Part shown: positions 22,483-32,044 of the stretch, piece after piece
How the letters are laid out: every line of letters begins with the position of its first letter
How positions within the stretch are numbered: position 1 is the stretch's first letter
From: Clostridia bacterium
GTDB lineage: Bacteria > Bacillota > Clostridia > Oscillospirales > CAG-272
NCBI GenBank assembly: GCA_017450945.1
Contig: JAFSSP010000027.1
Coordinates: 1-55,029, forward strand
DNA length: 55,029 nt
Direction: 5' to 3'
Notes under the pieces: model-generated
What the model saw: only the letters and a program-made list of their open reading frames with translations
What the model was told of the DNA's origin: nothing
Databases searched by the model: none
Translations under genes and position numbers: made by a program

Positions 22483-23598
22483 GTGGATCGGGCAAAAACA
22501 GACCTTTGGGACAGGCTTTCCAAAACGAAAAAATCGATCCTTTTGTACGGCATGGGAAACGGCGCCGAAAAGCTCCTCTCTGTCCTGCAAAAAAGGAATA
22601 TCCCGGTCTCTGGGATCTTTTCGAGCGAGGGATTCGGCCGCGGGAAATGCTTTTGCGGCATCCCGGTGGAATCTCTTGAAGCATTGACAGGACGCTACGG
22701 AAAAGAGAACCTTCTCATCCTCGTGGCCTTCGGTTCGCCCCTGCCCGAGCTGTTTTCCAGAATGGAAGAGCTGGAAAGAGAATACGAACTCTATCTTCCG
22801 GATCTGCCGGTCTTTGGGGACGTGCTGTTTGACAAGGCGTTTTACAACGAACACCTGACCGAGATGGAAAAGGCGAGAGAGCTCTTTTGCGACGAGCGCT
22901 CGAAAGACCTGTTTGACGCGCTGGTTGCCTATAAGCTCTCGGGAGAGCTCTCCTATCTGAAAGAAGCGACAAGCGATCCTTGCGACGATCTTCTCGAATT
23001 GGTTTTGACGGACGAACTTTCCCAGGCCTGCGACGTTGGCGCCTACGACGGAGATACGGCAAAGGTTTTGTGCGATCTCAAAAAGTCCAAAGCGCCGCTT
23101 ACACTTTATGCCGTCGAGCCGGATCCAAAGAACTTTTCCAAGCTGGAGACCTACGCAAAAAGCGAAACGCGGGCAAAGATTGTGCCGATCCGGGCCTGCG
23201 CGTGGGACAGGCGCGAAGAACTCGCCTTTGACGGCAGTCACAACCGCAACGCCTCGGTCCTCTCGGCGCGCTCGAGCGTGCTCTTTGGGAGACCGCCCAA
23301 GGTTTTGCCGGTGCAGGCCGAACGGCTGGACGATCTTTTGGGGGAGGCGCGGCTCGATTACATCAAATACGACGTGGAGGGAGCCGAAAAAGAGGCGATC
23401 ACAGGCTCGGAAAGACTGATCAAAAGGAGCTTTCCGACGCTCGCGGTCTCGCTCTATCACAGAAGCGAGGATCTCTTCTTTCTGCCGCTTTTCCTAAAGG
23501 AAAAATTTCCGGAATATGACAGCTTTTACCTGCGCCGCAAAAAAGGCTTTCCGGCATGGGATATCACACTCTACGCAAAAAAATCAAAAACCGATTGA
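22483..23598 (+). CDS. FkbM family methyltransferase
   Basis: 371 residues from GTG, with AAAGGAG 7 nt before it. Residues 15-105 look like a small Rossmann fold (SILLYGMGNGAEK, then VPVSGIF-type strands). The FkbM domain (about 185-365) has the SAM-binding CDVGAYDGDTAKVL, the acidic turn YAVEPDPKNFSKLE, and LDYIKYDVEGAEKEAI. FkbM enzymes methylate hydroxyls of sugars or polyketides; here a surface glycan is likely (inference). No glycan locus lies alongside. Confidence 0.87.
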   Translation: MDRAKTDLWDRLSKTKKSILLYGMGNGAEKLLSVLQKRNIPVSGIFSSEGFGRGKCFCGIPVESLEALTGRYGKENLLILVAFGSPLPELFSRMEELEREYELYLPDLPVFGDVLFDKAFYNEHLTEMEKARELFCDERSKDLFDALVAYKLSGELSYLKEATSDPCDDLLELVLTDELSQACDVGAYDGDTAKVLCDLKKSKAPLTLYAVEPDPKNFSKLETYAKSETRAKIVPIRACAWDRREELAFDGSHNRNASVLSARSSVLFGRPPKVLPVQAERLDDLLGEARLDYIKYDVEGAEKEAITGSERLIKRSFPTLAVSLYHRSEDLFFLPLFLKEKFPEYDSFYLRRKKGFPAWDITLYAKKSKTD

Positions 23599-23624
23599 CT
23601 TTCCTTTGCCTTTCGTGTTACAAT
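23595..23624 (+). promoter_or_regulatory. Promoter overlapping the fkbM-like stop codon
   Basis: TTGACT at 23595-23600, 18 bp, TACAAT at 23619-23624 with a TGn extension. The -35 contains the stop codon of the preceding gene. Confidence 0.65.
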
Positions 23625-23655
23625 AGAAAAAACCGTACAAGGATGGAACAAATCA

Positions 23656-24258
23656 ATGAAATCCGCCGAATTTTCCGCACCGATCCCGGGGGATGCCGGC
23701 CTTCGGTCTGCGGAAGACCTGAAAAAAGAGGTTGAGCTTTATCGAACGCTCGCCGAACATTATCAAAAACAGGCGCGTCGCAGAGGGATCTTTGCGCTCC
23801 TTTTCTGCATGATCAGCGCGCTTGGAACGGTTGCGATCGCGGTGATCGCGATCCTTGCCTGGTCCGGCGTTTTCGGAGTCCGGTGGTTCCTTTTGCTCGC
23901 CTATTTGGGGCTTGCGCTCCTCTGTCTTTTGACCGGTCTGCTCTTTTTCAACGGCAGACACGACAGCCGCGATCTTTCGATCGACTGTTTTGAAGAGGCC
24001 GAAAAGAGCGAAAAGAAGCTGAAGGCGGTTCTTGAGAGACAGCGCGCCGCAAAAGAGAAGGCAAGGCGCGAGGCTGTTCGCGTGGTGGAGGTTCTTCCGA
24101 GGATCCCAATGTCAAAAACGCGCAGAGTATCCACTGCGCTGAGGACGACCTCTTCGATCCTTTCGATCCTCTACGCGCTTGCCATCCCGGTGGCTTCGAT
24201 CGCCGCGCTCTATCAATCCAAACCGAAAAAAGAGAAACAGGAAGAGAAAAAAGAATAA
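23656..24258 (+). CDS. Membrane protein with coiled coils, unknown
   Basis: 200 residues. An N-terminal coil (about 18-42) is followed by two TM helices (45-70 and 76-98), a long charged coiled coil (about 110-145) and a third TM segment (about 165-185), ending in a Lys/Glu-rich tail. It is encoded alone with its own promoter and a strong hairpin after it. I do not recognise the family. There is no obvious Shine-Dalgarno beyond AAGGATGG. Confidence 0.68.
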   Translation: MKSAEFSAPIPGDAGLRSAEDLKKEVELYRTLAEHYQKQARRRGIFALLFCMISALGTVAIAVIAILAWSGVFGVRWFLLLAYLGLALLCLLTGLLFFNGRHDSRDLSIDCFEEAEKSEKKLKAVLERQRAAKEKARREAVRVVEVLPRIPMSKTRRVSTALRTTSSILSILYALAIPVASIAALYQSKPKKEKQEEKKE

Positions 24259-24266
24259 AAAAAGAA

Positions 24267-24310
24267 GCTGGGAAAACTTTTTGAAAAAAGTTTTCCCAGC
24301 AATTTTTTCA
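24267..24310 (+). terminator. Perfect long hairpin with T6
   Basis: GCTGGGAAAACTTTTT (24267-24282), loop GA, AAAAAGTTTTCCCAGC (24285-24300), then AATTTTTT. It is the clearest terminator of the hairpin family. Confidence 0.9.
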
Positions 24311-24330
24311 AAAGCTTGAAAAACAGGTGG

Positions 24331-25125
24331 TTATATTCTCGTAAAGAGAAAGGGTTTTCCTTTCTCTTTTTCTTCCCTCAGAGCGCCTGCGGCGGCGAGG
24401 ACGTGGAGCGCCGAATAGGTCGCGCGGCCGTAAAGGCGAGCGGCTGTGGAAAATTCTTTTGCCGAAAAAGAGGACGGAAGCTCCTTTGGGATCAGCGCGG
24501 CGTAGTCCTCCTTTTTTGCAAGCGTCAATTGCCCCAAGAGCGAGAACGGGATCTTTTCCACTTTTTGCCGTTTGCCTCTGCCGCGGTAGGGCAGGCGAAA
24601 GTCCTCGACTTCCATAAACAAAAGATAAAAGGACAGCCGCGGGTTTTGCAAAAAGGCGCGCAGTGGGTAGAGATCGGCAAGAAAGGCGAGCGGCGTTTCG
24701 TAGATCGGGGATCTTCTCGACGACAGGATCTCGCCGGTTCTCGGGTCGATCCGCGTGATCCTTCCACCATAGGTCATCGGGTGAACGACCACAACGTCGA
24801 ACTTTGTGGCCGAAAGATAATGCTCGAGCTTTGGTTTTAAGGGAAAGACGGTTGAGGTCTGCACCTCGTAGAGGGTGTTTCCGAGTTTTACGTCGGCGAC
24901 AAAATTGGTGTCGAGAATGCCGACCTCGTGATAGTCCTCGTCCCCGCACAAAAAGTGTTTGAGGATCGCGTGCATGCGCTTCTCTCCCAGCGTTCCCACT
25001 CCCGCGTAGCCCTGAATGGGAGATTTTGTGACGTTTTCTCTTGTCAGCCGCAAAAGGGTTGCCGCCTGCGCGTCGCTGACCGGCAAAAAGGGAAGCGGGG
25101 CGCTCTTTTTTTCGGCCTGTTTCAT
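24331..25125 (-). CDS. Putative PD-(D/E)XK nuclease-like protein
   Basis: 264 residues, no family named with certainty. Residues 46-91 read as a restriction-endonuclease-like core: E48 in GEKRMHAILKHFL, D78 in FVADVKLG and E87-x-Q89 in YEVQTS, the E...D...ExQ layout of this fold. The C-terminal half is mixed, with a helix-turn-helix-like stretch near residues 205-250. Its ATG overlaps the pcrA stop by 4 bp (ATGA) and lacks a Shine-Dalgarno site, so translation probably depends on pcrA, implying joint work in DNA repair. The nuclease call is inference. Confidence 0.6.
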   Translation of the reverse strand: MKQAEKKSAPLPFLPVSDAQAATLLRLTRENVTKSPIQGYAGVGTLGEKRMHAILKHFLCGDEDYHEVGILDTNFVADVKLGNTLYEVQTSTVFPLKPKLEHYLSATKFDVVVVHPMTYGGRITRIDPRTGEILSSRRSPIYETPLAFLADLYPLRAFLQNPRLSFYLLFMEVEDFRLPYRGRGKRQKVEKIPFSLLGQLTLAKKEDYAALIPKELPSSFSAKEFSTAARLYGRATYSALHVLAAAGALREEKEKGKPFLFTRI

Positions 25126-27512
25126 AGTTTTTTCAGTTTGGCGTAGGTCGCCATCATCTTTTTGATCCCGACCCTCTCAAAGAGCACCTCGTAGAGAAGA
25201 TCGGCGCCCATCGGCTTGACCGAGAGGATCTGGCCTTCGCCGAAGGTGGCGTGAAGGACTCTGTCGCCGGGGGATAGCTGTTCTTTCGGCGCGCTTTTTT
25301 TCTCGAAAATATTGGTTCCCACCGTGGCTTTGCCAAAGGACGAAAAGGATGTTTCGGAGTGTCCTTTGGCAAACGCTCCGGTATAGGAAGAAGTCCTTTG
25401 ACTCGGGAGCAGTTCCTTTTTGAGGAGTCCTTCGGGGATCTCCTCAACAAAGCGCGAAATTGGGTTTGCGAGCGTTCTGCCGTAGAGCAGGCGGGTTTTG
25501 GCAGAGATGAGATAGAGTTTTTTCTTGGCGCGGGTGAGCGCAACGTAGCAAAGCCTGCGCTCTTCTTCAAGTTCGGCGGGGCCTTCCATGGCCGCCTGCG
25601 GGCTTGGAAAAAGGCCTTCCTCCATGCCGGGAAGGAAAACGCGCGGAAATTCCAGCCCTTTTGCGCTGTGAATGGTCATGAGCACCAGAGCGTCGGCACT
25701 TTCGTCGTAACGGTCGACGTCGGCAACCAGCGCGGTCTCCTCTAAAAAGCCGGTCAGCGTCGGTTCTTCGGCTTCTTTGACATATTCGAGGATGTTCGAT
25801 TTGAATTCTTCCAGGTTGTCAAGCCGTTCGGCCTCGGGTTCGCCGCCGTCTTTTAACATCTGGCGGTAGCCGGAGCGATCCATCACCTCGTCGAACAGCG
25901 CGTCCAGCGAGAGCTTTTTTGAAAGGGCCGTCAGGTCGTTGATCATGTTTGCAAAGGACAACAGGGTTTCTTTGGTGCGCTCGAGCGCAACATACTTGTC
26001 AGCCGTCTCCATGACTTCAAACTGGCTGAGTCCCTGTTCTACGGCGATCATGGCGATGGCCTCGAGCGTTTTTGCGCCGATCTTGCGCTTTGGCTCGTTG
26101 ATGATCCGGTTCAGGCGCAGGTTGTCGGCGTGATTTGCGATGAGCTGCAGATAGGCCACCGCGTCGCGGATCTCCTTGCGATCCGAAAAACGGATGCCGC
26201 CTAAGATCCGGTAGGGAAGCGCCGCGCGAGCGAGCGCCTTTTCAATGCTGTTTGCCTGCGCATTGGTGCGGTAGAGGACGGCAAAATCCTTGTAGGCCGC
26301 GTTGCCTCTTGCAACCTCTTTTTGCACCGTATCCACGATGTATCTTGCTTCGGCGTTCTGGTCTTCGGCAATGTGGAGCGTGATCTTCTCGCCCTCGTCT
26401 GCGGCAGTCCAGAGCTTTTTTTCGTGTCGGCCCTCGTTGTGGGCGATCACGGCGTTGGCGGCTGCAAGGATCACGCTGGTCGAGCGGTAGTTCTGTTCGA
26501 GCTTGACCACCTTTGCATCCGGGAACAGGCGGTCAAAGGAAAGAATGTTCTCAATGGTCGCGCCGCGGAAGCGGTAGATGCTCTGGTCGTCGTCCCCGAC
26601 CACCATGAGGTTGCGGTAGCCGCCCGAGAGAAGCACGGTCAGTTCAAGCTGGGCCGGGTTGGTCTCCTGGAACTCGTCGACCGAGACGTAGCGGAAGCGG
26701 TTTTGATAAAGCTCGCGCACCTCTTTGTGCGTTTTGAGCAGCAGAACCGTCTGCATGATGAGGTCGTCGAAATCGAGCGCATTGGAGCTTCTGAGAAGCC
26801 CTTGATAGGCTTCGTAAACCCGCCCGACCTGCTTCATCCGAAGATTGTCCTTTGCCTCGGCGAGATAGTCGTCCGGGGTCATGAGGTGATCTTTTGCGCG
26901 GCTGATGATCCCCTGGATCGTTTTGATGGGCAGGAGCTTTTCGTCGAGGTTGCAAACTTTCAGCGCCTCGGCGATCGTCTTTTTCTGGTCGTCGGTATCG
27001 TAAATGGTAAAGCCGGGAGCATATCCCATGAGGTCGCCGTGCGAGCGCAGAATGCGCGCACAGATCGAGTGAAAGGTACCCGCCCAGATGTCCGCGACTC
27101 CCGAGGATTCGGGAAGCGTTGCGGCAAGGCGGTTTTTGATTTCGTTTGCCGCCTTGTTGGTAAAGGTGATGGCAAGCACGCGAAAGGCGGGGCAGGGGTC
27201 GGCAGAGAACATGGGAAGAAAACGCTCGCGGATCGTCTCGGCCGGAAGATCCAGAGCGCTTTTGAGTTGTTCCACAAGCGTTTCACTTACGCCCGCGGGG
27301 ACGTGCTCGTCAAAATAGGCGTTGCCGTAATGGATCAAAAACGCGATGCGCTGGACGAGCACGGTGGTTTTTCCCGAACCCGCTCCGGCGAGCACGAGGA
27401 GCGGATGATCGATCGAAAAAACCGCCTCTCTCTGCATCGGGTTGAGATGCTCGTAGGCCTTGTCGAAGAGCGCCTGTTTATAGGTCAGATAAAGCGAATC
27501 GAGATGGGTCAT
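25122..27512 (-). CDS. pcrA: ATP-dependent DNA helicase PcrA/UvrD
   Basis: 796 residues. It carries the SF1A helicase motifs: Walker A AGAGSGKT, the motif II VDEFQETN (Gln replaced at none of the key acids), GDDDQSIYRFRGA, QNYRST and TIHSAKGLEF...GMEEGLFP. The C-terminal Tudor-like domain (LSPGDRVLHATFGEGQI) binds RNA polymerase in PcrA relatives. An insertion of about 45 residues lies between motifs I and Ia. It unwinds DNA 3' to 5' in repair and at stalled transcription. It starts 9 bp after the TIM-barrel gene. Confidence 0.95.
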   Translation of the reverse strand: MTHLDSLYLTYKQALFDKAYEHLNPMQREAVFSIDHPLLVLAGAGSGKTTVLVQRIAFLIHYGNAYFDEHVPAGVSETLVEQLKSALDLPAETIRERFLPMFSADPCPAFRVLAITFTNKAANEIKNRLAATLPESSGVADIWAGTFHSICARILRSHGDLMGYAPGFTIYDTDDQKKTIAEALKVCNLDEKLLPIKTIQGIISRAKDHLMTPDDYLAEAKDNLRMKQVGRVYEAYQGLLRSSNALDFDDLIMQTVLLLKTHKEVRELYQNRFRYVSVDEFQETNPAQLELTVLLSGGYRNLMVVGDDDQSIYRFRGATIENILSFDRLFPDAKVVKLEQNYRSTSVILAAANAVIAHNEGRHEKKLWTAADEGEKITLHIAEDQNAEARYIVDTVQKEVARGNAAYKDFAVLYRTNAQANSIEKALARAALPYRILGGIRFSDRKEIRDAVAYLQLIANHADNLRLNRIINEPKRKIGAKTLEAIAMIAVEQGLSQFEVMETADKYVALERTKETLLSFANMINDLTALSKKLSLDALFDEVMDRSGYRQMLKDGGEPEAERLDNLEEFKSNILEYVKEAEEPTLTGFLEETALVADVDRYDESADALVLMTIHSAKGLEFPRVFLPGMEEGLFPSPQAAMEGPAELEEERRLCYVALTRAKKKLYLISAKTRLLYGRTLANPISRFVEEIPEGLLKKELLPSQRTSSYTGAFAKGHSETSFSSFGKATVGTNIFEKKSAPKEQLSPGDRVLHATFGEGQILSVKPMGADLLYEVLFERVGIKKMMATYAKLKKL

Positions 27513-27521
27513 AAAGTGTCC

Positions 27522-28370
27522 TCAAAGAAGATTTCTGTAGGTCTGTTTCATGTAGAGCGCGTCCTCGGCCTGCGTGCCGGCCGATTCGCAGATGATGCGC
27601 GGGAAGACGCCTTCCTTTACGATCGCTTCGGCAAGAGGCTCAAAGGCCGGGCCGAAAAGGCCGTTGCCAAAGGTCAGGTGTTTCTTTTCGCCTGCTTTGG
27701 TGTATTCGATCTGCGAAAAATGGCAGTGCAGATGCTTTGCATAGGAATCGCCGAGTTTTTCTCCGATGGTGGAAAAAACTCTGCGGTAGTCGTCGACGGT
27801 CAAAAAGGCTTGTCCGAGTTCTCTTGCGTAGAGGTGGCCGAAATCCACGACCGGCGCGAACATCGGAGACACCTTGCACTGCTCAATGACTTCTTCGAGC
27901 GTGCCGAGCTGGTTACATTTTCCCATCGTTTCAATGCCGAGGGAAACAGTGGTTCCGCAGAAGCGTTCCGCGGCGCGGGCAAGCGTATCCATAGAGAGTG
28001 CCATGGCGTCCTCGCGCGAAATTTTTGCCGCAGAGCCGCTGTGGATCACAATGGTGTCGGCGCCAAGCAGCTCTGCCGCCCAGATCGATTGTTCGATGTA
28101 GGAAAGGCTTTTGAGCCGTTTTTCTTCTTCTATGCCCGAGAGTGAGATGAAATAGGGCGTGTGAAAGGAGAGCTTTACCCCTTTCTCTTTTGCGGCTTGT
28201 CCGATCGCCCGCAGGGTCGCTTCCCCTGCCGCAAGTCCGTTGCCGGCCTCGTATTCGTAGGCGTCAAGGCCGACCTCCGAGACGAATTTTGGGGCGTCGA
28301 GCGAAGATTTATAGCCGCTTTGATAAAACAATTCCCCGTTGCCGCCGGGGCCGAAGGTTGCAAATTCCAT
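27522..28370 (-). CDS. Endonuclease IV-like TIM barrel protein
   Basis: 282 residues of the AP endonuclease 2 / xylose isomerase-like fold. Metal-site candidates match endonuclease IV in order: His of FHTPYF, His of VIHSGS, Glu of IETMGK, Asp and His of VDFGHLYA, His of HLHCHFSQI and Glu of ICESAG. Endonuclease IV cuts 5' of abasic sites. The usual CLDTCH is VDFGH here, so it belongs to a diverged branch (archaeal/clostridial Nfo-like). AAGGAG precedes the ATG. It is next to pcrA, consistent with a repair role. Confidence 0.82.
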   Translation of the reverse strand: MEFATFGPGGNGELFYQSGYKSSLDAPKFVSEVGLDAYEYEAGNGLAAGEATLRAIGQAAKEKGVKLSFHTPYFISLSGIEEEKRLKSLSYIEQSIWAAELLGADTIVIHSGSAAKISREDAMALSMDTLARAAERFCGTTVSLGIETMGKCNQLGTLEEVIEQCKVSPMFAPVVDFGHLYARELGQAFLTVDDYRRVFSTIGEKLGDSYAKHLHCHFSQIEYTKAGEKKHLTFGNGLFGPAFEPLAEAIVKEGVFPRIICESAGTQAEDALYMKQTYRNLL

Positions 28371-28373
28371 GTG

Positions 28374-28910
28374 TTACTCCTTGATCTTCCAAAAAGATAG
28401 GTCGATGTGGTCGGGATGCGCCTTTGCAAATTTTTTCAATACCGGGCGCTCGAGACGCCGTTTGGCACGAAAGAAGAGCGTGGTTTTATCCTTGATGGGC
28501 GGAACCATGAGAGAAAGGATGCCGAGCCGCTTTCCTGCCCAGATATCGGTAAAGATTTGGTCGCCGAGCAGGGCGCAGGCAGAGAGCGGAATTTCTTTTT
28601 CTTTTGCGATTTTTTTGAGAATGCCGATGAAAGGCTTTTTGCAATCGGAATAGGCGTCAAGGCCTAGAGAGGCATTGAAGATCGCAAGCCGATCCGAGTG
28701 GTTGTTTGAGAGAAAGACGACGGTGATCCCGGCCTCTTTCAGCGAATCCAGCCAGGCCGTCACCCGCTCGTCCGGCTCTGGGAGTTCGTAGGGCGCGAGC
28801 GTGTTGTCAACGTCGGTAAAAAGCAGTCTGACCCCGCGCTCCGAAAGGTACTTCGGCGTGATTTTGTCAAACGAGGAAAAGAGGGCGTCTGGCTGAAAAA
28901 ACTTTTTCAT
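28374..28910 (-). CDS. YqeG family HAD phosphatase
   Basis: 178 residues. HAD motifs are complete: DVDNTL (nucleophile and acid Asp), LSNN, the Lys of KKPFIG and GDQIFTDIWAGKR. It matches the HAD-IIIA/YqeG family, small cytoplasmic phosphatases related to phosphatidylglycerophosphate phosphatase (Pgp1/PTPMT-like) in yeast and plants. ATG 28910 has AAGGAGG upstream. It is 10 bp from the penicillin-binding protein and 3 bp from the TIM-barrel gene, within one operon. Confidence 0.92.
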   Translation of the reverse strand: MKKFFQPDALFSSFDKITPKYLSERGVRLLFTDVDNTLAPYELPEPDERVTAWLDSLKEAGITVVFLSNNHSDRLAIFNASLGLDAYSDCKKPFIGILKKIAKEKEIPLSACALLGDQIFTDIWAGKRLGILSLMVPPIKDKTTLFFRAKRRLERPVLKKFAKAHPDHIDLSFWKIKE

Positions 28911-28920
28911 AACGTCCTCC

Positions 28921-30945
28921 TTAGTTTTTGTAATAGGCGGCAAGGATCCGTGATGCGGTATAGGAGACCGCGGTACCCGAGTTGCCTTTTTCAATGACGG
29001 TCGCCACCACGATCTCGGGATCGTTATAGGGCGCCGCGCAAACAAAAAGTCCGTTGTCGCGCGCCTTGCCGGTCTGCGCCGTACCGGTCTTGCCTCCGAC
29101 CGTCACCGGAATATTCTTCATGTTGCCCGAAATGGTAGAGCTTCCGGCAACCACCTGGCGCATTCCTTCCTTGATGGTGGAAACGGTCGAAGAGGAAAGC
29201 GGAAATTCGTCAAGGATCGTTTCTTCGGATTGTGTAAAGGTATAATACGGCGTGTCTTCGCCGTAGCGATAGACGCATTTGAGCAGGTGCGAGGTATATC
29301 GCGTGCCGCCGTTCATAATGGTGGAAACATAGGCGGCAAGCTGCAACGGCGAGGCCTGCGTATCCGATTGTCCGATGGCGGCCTGCCAGGTCATGCCGGC
29401 CGTCCACTCGTCACCGTGAACGCTTTTGCGGTAGGTGGGGCCAGCCAGAGTCCCGGTGGCGCCGCCGAGTTCCAGGCCTGTCGATTGGCCAAACCCGAAA
29501 TGCGCGAGCGCTTCTTCCATGCGCTCGATGCCGAGCCGGTTGCCCATCTCCGAGAAAAAGCTGTTGCAGGAGACGGCGAGCGCGCGTACCACGTTCACTG
29601 CCGAATGCTCAAATCCGGCGGTCGAGTAAGTGGAACAGCCGAGCACACCGTGATATTTTCCGGTGCAGGTCACGGTCTCTTCCTTTGATACCGCGCCGTC
29701 GGTCAGTGCGAGCGCCGCCACACCGAGCTTAAAGGTGGAGCCGGGGGCGTAGATGCCATTGAGCGCCCGGTTGAGGAGCGGTTTTGCTTCGTTTTGCGAG
29801 AGTTCTTCATAGTCGTAGTCGGAAAGATCGTAGGTTGGGAAAGAGGCGACTGCAAGCACCGAAAAGTCTCTCGGATCCATCACCACGGTGGCGCCGGCGT
29901 CGCTTGCAACTCTTGCGGCATTTTCGGCGAGCGCCTTTTCGGCGGCGATCTGCAGGTCGATGTCAAGCGTCAGATAAACGTCCGATCCGGGGATCGGTTC
30001 CTTTTTGACGGTGACAGAAACCACGTTGCCGCGCGAATCTTCCTCGATGAGAAGCTGGCCGTCCTGCCCGTGCAGATATTGTTCAAAGGCAAGCTCACAG
30101 CCGGATTTTCCGACAATGGCGTTCATCTGGTAGCCCTGCTCGTTGTAGTATTCCCATTCTTCGGAATAGATCGGCCCTACCGAGCCGAGGATGTGAGACG
30201 CGTATCCGGGATAGGCATAGGAGCGCGAGACGTTGTAAAGAATGTTCACGCCGCTCAGTCCATACTCTTTTGCCATGGTCAGAAAGCGGATCCCCACGTT
30301 TTTGGCAAACACATAGTCCTGCCCGCTTGTGGAAAACCGTTGCGCGTCAAAATCATAGTAAAGTCGGATGAGCTTGTGGATCTCCTCGTTCGAATAAAGC
30401 CGCTGCCCGTCCGAGCCGAGCGCAAGAAGTCCGTAAGTTTCCACATAGTGGTTTGCAAGTTCCGAGGCTTTGATCGAATTCGCCAGCCCGAGATCCCCGA
30501 GCACCCGCTGCAGTCGGTAGTAGACCGCCGAGTCTCCGTCCTTTGCCTCATAGGAAAAAGAGTAGTAGGGATAGGTGCCGGTCAAGGGGAAAAAGCGCTC
30601 GGTGTGCGCTTCCTCTTCCTCGCAGACCGCGAGCGCCGAAAACAGTTTTAAGTAAATGGTGTTGACGCGGGTCGAGTCGTATTTGGAGAGCGCCGCCCAG
30701 GAAAAGGTCAGGTCGTAGGTATAGTCGTTTTTAACCAGTACCGTTCCGTTCCGGTCGTAGATTTCGCCGCGAACGGCCTGAATGGTGACGATCCTGCGGT
30801 TGTAGTTGGTATCGTAATCGCCCTCGCGTCCCGAGATCTGGATGTAAAACAGTCGGCCGAGGTAGATGACCGCGACAATGCAAAAAACCGCCACCAGCGA
30901 GAGATAGCGCAGGGCGTGGTCTTTTTTTGCGGCCGGCTGTTTCAT
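28921..30945 (-). CDS. mrdA: Class B penicillin-binding protein (PBP2-like)
   Basis: 674 residues. It has one N-terminal TM helix (about 15-37), the pedestal domain with VRGEIYDRNGTVLV, and a transpeptidase domain with STFK (active Ser near 403), SCN and KTGTAQTG (near 617). It crosslinks peptidoglycan, probably in elongation with RodA and MreB. Its position downstream of mreB supports the MrdA assignment over SpoVD or PbpB. AAAGGAA precedes the ATG. Symbol inferred from class and context. Confidence 0.9.
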   Translation of the reverse strand: MKQPAAKKDHALRYLSLVAVFCIVAVIYLGRLFYIQISGREGDYDTNYNRRIVTIQAVRGEIYDRNGTVLVKNDYTYDLTFSWAALSKYDSTRVNTIYLKLFSALAVCEEEEAHTERFFPLTGTYPYYSFSYEAKDGDSAVYYRLQRVLGDLGLANSIKASELANHYVETYGLLALGSDGQRLYSNEEIHKLIRLYYDFDAQRFSTSGQDYVFAKNVGIRFLTMAKEYGLSGVNILYNVSRSYAYPGYASHILGSVGPIYSEEWEYYNEQGYQMNAIVGKSGCELAFEQYLHGQDGQLLIEEDSRGNVVSVTVKKEPIPGSDVYLTLDIDLQIAAEKALAENAARVASDAGATVVMDPRDFSVLAVASFPTYDLSDYDYEELSQNEAKPLLNRALNGIYAPGSTFKLGVAALALTDGAVSKEETVTCTGKYHGVLGCSTYSTAGFEHSAVNVVRALAVSCNSFFSEMGNRLGIERMEEALAHFGFGQSTGLELGGATGTLAGPTYRKSVHGDEWTAGMTWQAAIGQSDTQASPLQLAAYVSTIMNGGTRYTSHLLKCVYRYGEDTPYYTFTQSEETILDEFPLSSSTVSTIKEGMRQVVAGSSTISGNMKNIPVTVGGKTGTAQTGKARDNGLFVCAAPYNDPEIVVATVIEKGNSGTAVSYTASRILAAYYKN

Positions 30946-30958
30946 AAGGGAATTCCTT

Positions 30959-31978
30959 TCAGAAGAATTTGGTGAGCATCGGTAAAATCAGGTCGGAAAA
31001 GAAGGGGAGCAGGGTGACGCCAAGCAAAATCCAGGTGCCGGGATTTCCAAAGAGAGCGGCCGCCCATTGACGGTGCTCGAGCGGGATCGCCCCGGCGTCA
31101 AAGGCGATCTTTTTCTTTTTGGTGACCCAGTAAATAACGGCAAAGGCAAGCCCTAAAAGAATGCAAATGCCGAAAAGGAGCAAAATGAGCATCCCCGCAC
31201 GCGACAAAAATTCGGATTCGGACGAGGTAAGGTTGTTCAACCAGTCCGAGAGAATGGTGCCGGAAAAGTTGAGAAGCGCGTGCAGACCCATCGTGTAGAG
31301 AATGTTTCCTGTTTTCGCATAGACAAAGGAGAACAGGATCCCCGCCGCGGTGGCGTAAAAGAATTGATAAAAGTTGCCGTGGATCAGTCCGAACAGAATG
31401 CCGCAAATCAGAATGGCGGGCAGTTCTCCAAAGGTCGAGAGGCGATCAAAGAGCAACTTGCGGTAAAAGATCTCCTCAAAGATCGGCGCCAGCACCACAA
31501 AAAAGAGGAACTGTAGCCAAAGCGGAGTAATCTCTGCCACTTTGTCGAGCGTGTTGGTCGGGACCTCTCCCGAGACGGCTCCGAACAGCGAATTGACGAT
31601 CGATCCGAAGATCCCGCCAAAGTAGGTGAGCAGCATGGCAATGCAGAAAAAACCCAAAAAGGAAGGGAAAGCCAGCTTTTGCTTTTTTGGCGGCGTTTTG
31701 GGAATCTTCCGGAAGAACAAAAGAGAGAGCGGCATGGAGACCGCGTAAGAGGGCAGGGAAGAAAGCAGGATGAGCGCGCCGGGGCGGTTGAGAATTTCGG
31801 GGTCGCGCAGGCGCAAAACAAAGGCCAGCACCGAAGCGACGACCGAGGAGATGCCCAGAATAAAGAGTAAGGAGAGAAAGGTCAAAGCGATTTGCCGGCG
31901 CGCGGTCTGAACCGGATCGATCGGCGGCACAGGGATCTGCCTTGGCGCTTCCGAAAAAGCGGGCTGTTGTTGATCCAT
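30959..31978 (-). CDS. CPBP family intramembrane metalloprotease
   Basis: 339 residues with about eight TM helices. The protease motifs are intact: EEIFYR (about 167), FGLIHGN (His near 196) and a third motif HALLNF. Family members include CAAX prenyl endopeptidases and bacteriocin-immunity Abi proteins. The cytoplasmic N-terminus is Pro/Gln-rich. It sits between mreB and the PBP2 gene, where MreC and MreD are normally encoded. AAAGGAG precedes the ATG. Confidence 0.88.
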   Translation of the reverse strand: MDQQQPAFSEAPRQIPVPPIDPVQTARRQIALTFLSLLFILGISSVVASVLAFVLRLRDPEILNRPGALILLSSLPSYAVSMPLSLLFFRKIPKTPPKKQKLAFPSFLGFFCIAMLLTYFGGIFGSIVNSLFGAVSGEVPTNTLDKVAEITPLWLQFLFFVVLAPIFEEIFYRKLLFDRLSTFGELPAILICGILFGLIHGNFYQFFYATAAGILFSFVYAKTGNILYTMGLHALLNFSGTILSDWLNNLTSSESEFLSRAGMLILLLFGICILLGLAFAVIYWVTKKKKIAFDAGAIPLEHRQWAAALFGNPGTWILLGVTLLPFFSDLILPMLTKFF

Positions 31979-32044
31979 TGGAAAAACTCCTTTCGAAAAA
32001 GAAAGACAGCCGGGCGGCTGACTTTCTTGGAAAAATCAAGGATA

